The translations under genes were made by a program, and so were the position numbers. Source: Deltaproteobacteria bacterium (GTDB taxonomy: Bacteria; Bdellovibrionota; FAC87; UBA2466). Taken from it: DNA of 11,107 nucleotides. The stretch spans positions 1-11,107 of the forward strand of contig JABMMY010000118.1 of NCBI GenBank assembly GCA_013205415.1. The letters are read 5' to 3'. Shown in pieces: positions 1 to 6,341 of the stretch (position 1 is the stretch's first letter; each line of letters opens with the position of its first letter). Under the pieces are notes generated by a model. The model was given only the letters and a program-made list of their open reading frames with translations, was not told the DNA's origin and made no database searches.

Positions 1-1
1 A

Positions 2-151
2 AAAAGCACGGAGGCGATGCTGAAGGCATCGTCGAGTACTTTTTTCGACTGTGACGAAGCGCTGGTCAAGCCTCTTGCAAAATATTATGCTTTAGGTCAT
101 GAAAGAGGTCTACTAGGTGAGGAATTCAATGACATCAAAACACAACACTAA
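2..151 (+). CDS. 3' end of an unidentified gene (partial, cut by window edge)
   Basis: The frame beginning at base 2 stays open for 49 codons and stops with TAA at 149-151. The other forward frame I followed from base 1 meets a stop at 52-54. The encoded tail is charged and looks helical, containing the stretch LAKYYALGHERGLLGEEF. It overlaps the next gene's preferred ATG by 23 bases, which would fit translational coupling. I do not recognise the family. The upstream part lies outside the window, so product and length are unknown. A short open frame like this could also be chance. Confidence 0.4.
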   Translation, partial: KSTEAMLKASSSTFFDCDEALVKPLAKYYALGHERGLLGEEFNDIKTQH

Positions 152-1208
152 AAACTGGATGATCTATGGAGCCAATGGCTTCACCGGAAAGTTAATCGCT
201 AGAGAGGCTAAACGGCGAAAAATGTCGGTAGTTTTAGCTGGGAGATCCGCTGATAAACTAAAGAGCCTAGCCTTTGAACTAGATCTTCCCTACCAGGCCT
301 TTTCCCTTAGTAATATCGATGACATTAAAGCAAATCTCAAAAATATTTCTCTGGTTCTTCTGTGTGCAGGCCCCTTCTCCGAGACCAGTCAAGTTATGCT
401 GCAGGCCTGCCTGTCTTTAGGTATTCATTATCTTGATATTACCGGTGAGATTTCCGTTTTAGAGAGGGTGTTGTCTCAAGATGCCGAGGCAAAAAAGCGG
501 GGCTCGGTTTTAATTCCCGGGGTGGGCTTTGATGTGGTTCCCTCCGATTGTCTCGCAGCCCTTTTAAGCGAAAAACTTCCTGCGGCACAGGAGCTAAATT
601 TGGCCTTTCACGGTGAAGCCACTTTAAGTCCTGGAACTACAAAAACGATGCTTGAAATACTTCCCAGGGGAGGAAAAATCAGGAGAGAGGGAAAGCTTAT
701 TACCATTCCGAGCTTTTCTGTTTTCAAACAGATCTCTTTTAATGGAAAATCTATTCACTGTGCGGCTATTCCCTGGGGAGATGTGGCCTCTGCTTTTTAC
801 TCCACTCAAATACCTAATATCACAGTGTATGGATCGGCACCTAAATGGAGTCGTTTTTTTAAAAACCCACTACGTTTAATGAGTCCTATTTTACGCCACA
901 CTAAAATACAGACACTTTTAAGATCCCAGATCGATAAATACATTCATGGTCCCACAGAGCTGCAGCAAAAAAATGCCAGAATGCATCTTTGGGGAGAGGT
1001 GCTTAATAGTTCAACACGGATTGAAGGCTCCTTAGAGATTCCAGAGGGCTACCATTTCACCATGCTTACCGCCTTAAGATCGGTAGAGATGGTTTTAGAG
1101 GGCAAGGTAAAAGCGGGAAGCTACACACCCTCCTTAGCCTTCGGAGCCGACTTCATTAAAGGTTTTGAAAATATAAAACTAACCTTCAAGGAATCCTCTT
1201 TTTCATGA
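129..1208 (+). CDS. Saccharopine dehydrogenase-like NAD(P)-dependent oxidoreductase (trans-acting enoyl reductase type)
   Basis: Predicted cytoplasmic NAD(P)-binding oxidoreductase of 359 residues. Seen directly: an N-terminal Rossmann motif YGANGFTG (residues 13-20), the AGR segment at 37-39, CAGPF (79-83), YLDITGE (101-107) and PGVGFDVVPSD (130-140). These blocks in this order mark the saccharopine-dehydrogenase-like group that includes mycobacterial trans-acting enoyl reductases; true lysine-pathway saccharopine dehydrogenase is less likely. In that group the enzymes reduce acyl or lipid double bonds, but the substrate here is unknown. The length is at the short end for the family. ATG 129 is preferred because GAGG (119-122) lies six bases upstream. 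An in-frame GTG at 117 would add four residues. The stop overlaps the next ATG in an ATGA, so the two genes are probably co-transcribed. Confidence 0.82.
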   Translation: MTSKHNTKNWMIYGANGFTGKLIAREAKRRKMSVVLAGRSADKLKSLAFELDLPYQAFSLSNIDDIKANLKNISLVLLCAGPFSETSQVMLQACLSLGIHYLDITGEISVLERVLSQDAEAKKRGSVLIPGVGFDVVPSDCLAALLSEKLPAAQELNLAFHGEATLSPGTTKTMLEILPRGGKIRREGKLITIPSFSVFKQISFNGKSIHCAAIPWGDVASAFYSTQIPNITVYGSAPKWSRFFKNPLRLMSPILRHTKIQTLLRSQIDKYIHGPTELQQKNARMHLWGEVLNSSTRIEGSLEIPEGYHFTMLTALRSVEMVLEGKVKAGSYTPSLAFGADFIKGFENIKLTFKESSFS

Positions 1209-2335
1209 AGTATCTTTTTACATTATTTATTTTTAGTTTTTGTACAGGTCACTGTTTTTCACGCGTGAGAGATTTAGGCATTGCTCTACCTGGAAGCCCT
1301 GGAAAATTAAATTCACTTGCAGACATTCAAGGAGTTGAGGTGGGTCACGTCACCCTTATCTCGGGTGTAGGCCCCCTTATCATTGGAAAGGGGCCTATTC
1401 GCACGGGAGCGACCGCTATTTTTCCAAAAGGAAAGGTAAACAGTCCCGTTCCCGCAGCTTGGTTTTCTTTAAATGGAAATGGAGAACTCACCGGCACCAC
1501 ATGGATAGAGGAGACCGGTTTTTTAGATGGCCCTATTATTTTGACCAATACCAATAGTGTTGGAGTGGCTCGCGATGCCGTTCAATCTTGGGCAAATCTG
1601 AATTTAGCGTCGAAAGAAAACACCCTAGCCGATGATCCCGCATCTCTTCCGGTCGTAGGAGAAACATGGGATGGAAGGCTTAATGATCTTCGAGGTAATC
1701 ATGTCACCAAAGAAAAGGTATTTGAGGCTTTAAACAATGCAAAACCTGGCCCCTTCGCCGAAGGTAATGTAGGTGGTGGCACAGGGATGGTTTCCTTTGG
1801 CTATAAATCTGGCATCGGCACTAGCTCCAGACAAATTCAAATAGGAAAAGAAAAATATATGTTGGGTGCTTTAGTCCAATCCAATTTTGGTACTAGAGAC
1901 GAACTACAAATTAACGGAAAAAATATCGCAAAGATCTTTAAGGACCCCATACCCAAACTTAATCTCTCCTCGCAAAAGGACGGATCCATTATCGTTGTTA
2001 TTGGAACCGATGCACCCCTGCTATCTCAGCAACTTAAACGAGTCGCAAAGAGAGTGTCTTTAGGAATTGGTAAGGTAGGCGGCATCGCACATGATTCCTC
2101 CGGAGATATCTTCATCGCCTTTTCAACTAGGGTACCCAAAAAAAACAAACAACTTTTGGTTTATGAATCGATCCCAAATGAGGATATGGATGAAATTTTT
2201 AGAGCTACTATCGAGGCAACTGAAGAGGCTATTTTAAATGCACTGGTTGCAGCCACAGGTATGACCGGTATTAATGAAAATAGGGTGGAGGCCATTTCTC
2301 ACGAAAAGCTTCGCACCCTATTTCAGAATAGGTAA
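1205..2335 (+). CDS. Secreted P1-family (DmpA/BapA-like, S58) self-cleaving aminopeptidase
   Basis: Ntn-type serine peptidase of 376 residues. It is expected to process itself into two chains and then remove N-terminal residues from peptides, amides or beta-peptides. Seen: a Sec-type signal (KYLFTLFIFSFC, residues 2-13, probable cleavage after CFS at 17-19), so it acts in the periplasm or outside the cell. The family N-terminal block RVRDLGIALPGSPG (20-33) and GVEVGHVTLI (43-52) follow. GNVGGGTGM (187-195), VQSNFG (224-229) and DGSIIVVIGTDAPL (259-272) are also family signatures. By family knowledge the self-cleavage site is Gly260-Ser261, with Ser261 as nucleophile; GIAHDSSGD (293-301) supplies further active-site residues. 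It overlaps the reductase gene by 4 bases. AAGGA at 1188-1192 is rather far from the ATG, so coupling may aid its translation. Family assignment is firm; the substrate is not. Confidence 0.9.
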   Translation: MKYLFTLFIFSFCTGHCFSRVRDLGIALPGSPGKLNSLADIQGVEVGHVTLISGVGPLIIGKGPIRTGATAIFPKGKVNSPVPAAWFSLNGNGELTGTTWIEETGFLDGPIILTNTNSVGVARDAVQSWANLNLASKENTLADDPASLPVVGETWDGRLNDLRGNHVTKEKVFEALNNAKPGPFAEGNVGGGTGMVSFGYKSGIGTSSRQIQIGKEKYMLGALVQSNFGTRDELQINGKNIAKIFKDPIPKLNLSSQKDGSIIVVIGTDAPLLSQQLKRVAKRVSLGIGKVGGIAHDSSGDIFIAFSTRVPKKNKQLLVYESIPNEDMDEIFRATIEATEEAILNALVAATGMTGINENRVEAISHEKLRTLFQNR

Positions 2336-2390
2336 ATTCTATCGCTTGAAACGCGACAACATCTATTTAAGGTAATTGATGTTTAGCAAA

Positions 2391-3818
2391 TTAATCTACG
2401 ATCCTATATTTATCAAAACGGTCGTTTCTTAATTCACCCCAAGCCTCACCCACATGGCCATTGGTTTGAATATGCTCAGCCGCTTTAAAGCCCATGTCAA
2501 AACACTGGTCGGAATTATTGTAATTAAAGTCACCTAGGCGACCCACAAAATAGATATTATTAAACTCCTTCTCAAGGGATCTAATTTTCGCAATTCGCTC
2601 CTGATATCCAATGCGATAAACGGGATAAAAATTTCGAAAACGTTTCGAGAAGTTTTTAACTATTTGATCCCGTTTAAATAACTTTAAAGGCTTTAATTGA
2701 TCCAGTAATAAATCCCCTAAGTGGGAATCATCCATAGACCAAGTGGGATCAAGATCATCGCAGGTAAAATCAACCATCAATGCCGTATGACCTAGTGGCG
2801 CCGTATAGGGGCTAAATTTGGTCATCTCACTAAGACGCCCAAACCGAAATCGAGATTCCGGATAGAAAACCCACATAGCTGGCAACACCGGCTGAGATTT
2901 CAGGAGATAGTAATAGATAATAGTATGCCTAAACGAAACAAAGCGACACGCCTGACGAACATCGGCTGCAAGTTGCGGTATAAGATCGGCAATCGTTTGC
3001 ATAGGAATCGTATAAACTACGTCATCACACGACATAGTTTGGAGCATTCCCGATTTATCCTCAAAACTCACACCAGAAACCTTTCCATTTTGTAATTTTA
3101 ATTCCTTTACCTTTACGCCCAGATGAAACTTCACGCCATTAGCTTCGCTCTTTTGTTTTAATTTTTCTGGAATCATTCCAAATCCATACTTTGGATAATG
3201 AAAATTAGGCGCTGAAATCGTCTTGTCTATTTTTTTACGAGAAAGAAGCTGCTTCATCACAGACACTAATCCTGGAGAGGAGATTCTCACCTCTGCTAAA
3301 TGGGGATCTAGTTGACTGGGATTGCCAAACATCTTATTCGCCATAGGCTCAAAGATCTGTTGATAGAGTGATTTCCCAAATCTCTGAATGATAAAATCTT
3401 CATAGCTTTTGGGATCCACCTTGTTTTTGAAGTTTTTAGCGGCAGACACCCCAAAGCTTGCTAGAATCTCTAAGCTTTTTTGAGGCGGAAACTTCGTGAG
3501 CATTTCGGTCATTTTCAATGGGAAATCGAAGTATTTTCCATTGATAAATAAATTCTGAGATTTTTCTCTTACTAAAAAATCGTCACCCATCAATTGACAC
3601 ATCTCCTCTAAAACGCCCTCGATCAATGTGTAAAATTTATGCGGACCATAATCTAAAATAAAACCATCTTCACGAAAGCTCCGACAGAGTCCTCCGACTT
3701 CAGATTCTTTCTCAAATACATGAACCTCTGTATCTGGATTTTGACTCAGCCGATAGGCAGCCGAAAGGCCCGTCACACCAGCTCCCAAAACCACGACACG
3801 CTTTTTTTGAGTCGTCAT
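2391..3818 (-). CDS. UDP-galactopyranose-mutase-like / protoporphyrinogen-oxidase-like FAD oxidoreductase
   Basis: FAD-dependent enzyme of 475 residues. Seen: the dinucleotide-binding motif LGAGVTGLSAAYRL (11-24), an acidic strand end FEKESEVGGLC (35-45), YGPHKFYT (57-64), YPKYGFGMIPE (208-218) and a C-terminal flavin-contacting block FVGRLGDFNYNNSDQ (424-438). YGPHKFYT and GRLGDFNY resemble the matching blocks of UDP-galactopyranose mutase (GPHIFHT, GRLGxYxY). The overall length and the amine-oxidase-like layout also recall protoporphyrinogen-oxidase homologues found in polysaccharide clusters. It is the last gene of a three-gene minus-strand operon and starts inside the methyltransferase stop (ATGA). 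A haem-pathway role is unlikely given these neighbours. I infer oxidation or isomerisation of a sugar or lipid-linked sugar; the substrate is unknown. Confidence 0.8.
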   Translation of the reverse strand: MTTQKKRVVVLGAGVTGLSAAYRLSQNPDTEVHVFEKESEVGGLCRSFREDGFILDYGPHKFYTLIEGVLEEMCQLMGDDFLVREKSQNLFINGKYFDFPLKMTEMLTKFPPQKSLEILASFGVSAAKNFKNKVDPKSYEDFIIQRFGKSLYQQIFEPMANKMFGNPSQLDPHLAEVRISSPGLVSVMKQLLSRKKIDKTISAPNFHYPKYGFGMIPEKLKQKSEANGVKFHLGVKVKELKLQNGKVSGVSFEDKSGMLQTMSCDDVVYTIPMQTIADLIPQLAADVRQACRFVSFRHTIIYYYLLKSQPVLPAMWVFYPESRFRFGRLSEMTKFSPYTAPLGHTALMVDFTCDDLDPTWSMDDSHLGDLLLDQLKPLKLFKRDQIVKNFSKRFRNFYPVYRIGYQERIAKIRSLEKEFNNIYFVGRLGDFNYNNSDQCFDMGFKAAEHIQTNGHVGEAWGELRNDRFDKYRIVD

Positions 3819-4783
3819 ACGCTTTTTACCTTTCTGGCAATGACCCTTGTCTGCGCGGCAAAATAGGGAATCAGAGTTTTATCTAAAGATAATGACTTCA
3901 CGAGCCTTCCCATTAGTTTTGCAGGCTTGGGTAAATAGGCCTCTAGTCGATAGGTTAGGTAACCTAACTGTAACCATTGAAAATGAGGTTTGCTAGATAT
4001 CACCTCAAAACCTGCGGTTTCTAACATCGCCTTAATGGTCTTGGGAACAAAGTAATAAAGATGAACCGAAAGAATGAACCAATAGTTCTTTCCTGCCAGC
4101 TTCGCCATCGGATTTCCAATGTTGGGATAATTAATAACCACAATTCCATCATCCTTTAGGTAGGCATTGCAGGTTTTTAATACCGCTTTAGGATCAAAGG
4201 TATGTTCCAGTACATCCCAAAGGGTGATGCAGTCTAATTTTTTTTGTGGCGCAGGGGCCGTTTCTAAAGTTCCACAGGTAATATTCACATTGTAGTTTTT
4301 ATTTCCGTAATTAGAGAGGTATTGAGAGGGTTCGATACCATAAGTTTCCCAGCCTCGCTCTTTAGCTACCTTCAGGAAAAATCCAGCGGCAGCACCGATA
4401 TCTAAAATGGCGCCCCCTTTTTTATACTCCTCCACCGAATCTAAACAACGTTCAAAACTTTTGATTCTTCCTACCGCTTGAGACACATAAGTGGGATCTT
4501 CAGCCTCGGTATAACTTTTAAGAATTAAATCTCGTCTGAGTCTAGGAGAGGTATAGATAAGATTGCAGTCGGTACATTCGACTAAGGTCTCTTTTGAAAC
4601 AAAGTTTCCAGAGGCGCTATAGGAGGTCAGTAACTTTTCCGTGTCTGGATCTGTAGTGCCATGATATTTCACCTTAGAATTTCTGCTTCCACAAAGATTA
4701 CAGGCCACCTCTTCCCATAGGGATTCGGTCTTAGGATTCATTGGAACTACACGTTCGGTACTGCGGACAGCTTGGGCTTGCAT
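3815..4783 (-). CDS. Class I SAM-dependent methyltransferase with N-terminal Cys4 motif
   Basis: Methyltransferase of 322 residues. Residues 28-73 hold two CxxC pairs (C28/C31 and C70/C73), a likely zinc-binding or rubredoxin-like head seen in sugar and natural-product C-methyltransferases. The Rossmann core follows: motif I LDIGAAAGFF (127-136), the acidic end of strand 2 YGIEPS (148-153), and WDVLEH (189-194). HLYYFVPKTI (241-250) is typical of the Methyltransf_23 type. A strong ribosome site GGAGGA at 4790-4795, six bases from the ATG at 4783, fixes the start. An internal ATG at 4741 has no such site. The start therefore lies 37 bases inside the glycosyltransferase gene. It probably methylates a sugar or lipid-linked intermediate made by its operon partners; C-, O- or N-methylation cannot be told from sequence. 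Confidence 0.87.
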   Translation of the reverse strand: MQAQAVRSTERVVPMNPKTESLWEEVACNLCGSRNSKVKYHGTTDPDTEKLLTSYSASGNFVSKETLVECTDCNLIYTSPRLRRDLILKSYTEAEDPTYVSQAVGRIKSFERCLDSVEEYKKGGAILDIGAAAGFFLKVAKERGWETYGIEPSQYLSNYGNKNYNVNITCGTLETAPAPQKKLDCITLWDVLEHTFDPKAVLKTCNAYLKDDGIVVINYPNIGNPMAKLAGKNYWFILSVHLYYFVPKTIKAMLETAGFEVISSKPHFQWLQLGYLTYRLEAYLPKPAKLMGRLVKSLSLDKTLIPYFAAQTRVIARKVKSV

Positions 4784-5736
4784 GATTCTTCCTCCGTAAA
4801 TAGGGTTGTATTATTTATAATAATGGGTTTTCTGGTTTGATATTGTCGACGATATAACACCTGAAGTTCTGAAAACTTAACATTAAGTGTATTCAAAATG
4901 AGACCTGTAGTGAACAGTCCCACAGAGGCCACCGCAACCAGCATTTGTAAAAATAAATTACTTTGAAAAAGAGAATGAATCGTCATGAATCCCACCAAAG
5001 TGAGCCCCATTGAAACCATTGAAAAAAACAGAAGAGGTCTTAGATCTCGCATTAGCCAGACAATCGTCAGCAAAACTTTATAACCATCTGAAAATGTTTT
5101 TAATTTACTATGGCTATTAAGGGGACGCTCTCCATAAGCAAGTGGAAGTTCTTTTATCGAAAAGCCATTCATCAAAGAGTAAACGGTCAATTCGGTTTCT
5201 ACCTCAAAACCATTTCTTAATAAGGGAATATTTTTTACGAAATAATGGGTCATCACACGATAACCAGAACAGATATCGGTAAAGGAGCTATTAAAAATGG
5301 TATTGATCAAACGAATAATGAGTTGATTTCCAAATTGATGAAATTTTCTAAAAGCATGGGTAGATTCGGCCTGTCGACTTCCCACAGCCATTTCGGCTTC
5401 GCCTGCTAATACGGGTGCTAAAAGTTGCCAGACCCCTTTAGGATCGTAGGTATCGTCCGAATCTACCATGATATAGAGATCGGCCTCGACCACCTCAAAC
5501 ATACGACGAACTACATTTCCTTTTCCTTTGCGGGGAACTAAAACAACTCTCGCACCTTCAGCATTGGCAATTTCACGACTTCTATCGGTAGAACCATTAT
5601 CAAATACATAGATATCAAGATTTGGAATTTCAGTTCTAAAATCACGAATCACTTTAGCCAGGGTGAGCTCTTCATTTAAACAGGGCAGCAAAAGAGCAAT
5701 TTTAAGATGTTGAATATCTTTTTTGCTGACTCTCAT
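4747..5736 (-). CDS. Family 2 glycosyltransferase, dolichyl-phosphate-mannose-synthase-like, with two C-terminal membrane helices
   Basis: Membrane-anchored GT-A glycosyltransferase of 329 residues. Seen: LLLPCLNEE (15-23), FDNGSTD (45-51), the metal/nucleotide-binding region VDSDDTYD (91-98), SGYRVM (157-162) and NGFEVETEL (175-183). Two hydrophobic helices follow, at about 234-256 and 261-284. This is the polyprenyl-phosphate sugar transferase layout, so it probably moves a sugar from a nucleotide donor to undecaprenyl phosphate or a similar lipid on the inner face of the membrane. ATG 5736 is preferred because GGAAAG lies a few bases upstream. An ATG at 5766 would add ten residues but lacks a ribosome site. 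It is first in the operon with the methyltransferase and the flavoprotein. It starts 58 bases from the divergent EVE gene, so promoters for both must lie in or overlap that gap. Confidence 0.85.
   Translation of the reverse strand: MRVSKKDIQHLKIALLLPCLNEELTLAKVIRDFRTEIPNLDIYVFDNGSTDRSREIANAEGARVVLVPRKGKGNVVRRMFEVVEADLYIMVDSDDTYDPKGVWQLLAPVLAGEAEMAVGSRQAESTHAFRKFHQFGNQLIIRLINTIFNSSFTDICSGYRVMTHYFVKNIPLLRNGFEVETELTVYSLMNGFSIKELPLAYGERPLNSHSKLKTFSDGYKVLLTIVWLMRDLRPLLFFSMVSMGLTLVGFMTIHSLFQSNLFLQMLVAVASVGLFTTGLILNTLNVKFSELQVLYRRQYQTRKPIIINNTTLFTEEESCKPKLSAVPNV
4790..4795 (-). promoter_or_regulatory. Strong internal ribosome binding site for the methyltransferase
   Basis: On the minus strand GGAGGA lies six bases before the ATG ending at 4783, within the coding sequence of the preceding glycosyltransferase. 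It decides the start of the methyltransferase and explains the 37-base gene overlap. Confidence 0.75.
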
Positions 5737-5794
5737 AAAATCACTTTCCGACTTCTCTCTTTGCATTAGAGTTAGGCCATGCTATTCGAACTTA

Positions 5795-6289
5795 ATGTCT
5801 AAAAAAGAAACACCGCAATTTTGGTTAATGAAAACGGAACCCAATGTTTTCTCCTTCGAAGATCTGGTTAAAGCTCCAAATCGCACCACCTGTTGGGAAG
5901 GTGTGAGAAACTACCAGGCCCGAAATTTTATGCGTGATACTTTTAAAAATGGGGATCAAGTACTAATATATCATAGTAATGTGGCTGAGCCAGCAGTCTT
6001 CGGTATTGCCACAGTGGTCCGAGAGGGATATCCCGATCTTCACGCTTTAGATCCTAAAAGTGAATATTTTGACGAGGCGGCTAAAACAAAGGGAATCTCT
6101 CCGTGGATTATGGTGGATGTGAAAGCAACTCACCGCTTCAAAAATCCCGTTTATCGAGAGCAGCTAAAAAAGGAGCCGAAAGTAAAAACCATAATGGTAT
6201 TACAACGCGGAGCAAGACTTTCGGTTCAACCCGTTTCTAATGAACACTTTGATTTGATTCTTAAGCTAGGCATGCCAGTGAAGGTGTAA
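5795..6289 (+). CDS. EVE-domain (PUA-like, THYN1-like) protein
   Basis: Single-domain protein of 164 residues covering one whole EVE domain. Seen: FWLMKTEP (9-16), CWEGVRNYQARN (33-44), the VLIYHSN segment (56-62), FGIATV (69-74), and a C-terminal VLQRGARLSVQPVS (135-148). Eukaryotic THYN1 and bacterial EVE proteins have the same blocks in the same order. EVE domains belong to the PUA/ASCH/YTH fold and are thought to bind modified bases in DNA or RNA; the ligand here is unknown. The frame is open further upstream to 5723, but that would overlap the divergent glycosyltransferase start and lacks homology, so ATG 5795 is chosen. No clear ribosome site precedes this ATG. The gene seems to be transcribed alone and ends in an inverted repeat. 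Confidence 0.9.
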   Translation: MSKKETPQFWLMKTEPNVFSFEDLVKAPNRTTCWEGVRNYQARNFMRDTFKNGDQVLIYHSNVAEPAVFGIATVVREGYPDLHALDPKSEYFDEAAKTKGISPWIMVDVKATHRFKNPVYREQLKKEPKVKTIMVLQRGARLSVQPVSNEHFDLILKLGMPVKV

Positions 6290-6295
6290 CCAGAC

Positions 6296-6335
6296 TCTGC
6301 TGAAAAAGTCGTCTTAACCGAAATTTTTCAGCAGA
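6296..6335. terminator. Probable bidirectional terminator between convergent genes
   Basis: TCTGCTGAAAAA (6296-6307) and TTTTTCAGCAGA (6324-6335) are perfect 12-base inverted arms with a 16-base loop. The match extends four more bases outward with one mismatch. The hairpin lies between the EVE stop (6289) and the protease stop (6342), and reads with an A-tract then a T-tract on either strand, as bidirectional terminators do. The T run is inside the stem rather than after it, so this is not a textbook intrinsic terminator. Confidence 0.65.
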
Positions 6336-6341
6336 ATCTAT

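Noticed and set aside
624..809. Minus-strand ORF of 61 codons inside the reductase gene
   Set aside because: It lies wholly within a gene with clear family motifs on the other strand and its product has no recognisable features.
2358..2383. AACATC/GATGTT hairpin between the peptidase and flavoprotein genes as a terminator
   Set aside because: Only six base pairs with a 14-base loop and no T-tract follows; too weak to call.
2391..5736. Haem biosynthesis or phage-defence interpretation of the minus-strand operon
   Set aside because: No other haem genes or defence domains are present; the glycosyltransferase and methyltransferase partners point to sugar or lipid modification.
5723..5794. N-terminal extension of the EVE protein by 24 residues
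   Set aside because: The extra residues do not fit the EVE family and would overlap the divergent glycosyltransferase start; ATG 5795 begins just before the conserved domain.
5795..6289. EVE protein as part of a modification-dependent restriction system
   Set aside because: EVE domains do occur in such systems, but here the protein is a stand-alone THYN1-like form with no nuclease or McrB-type neighbour.
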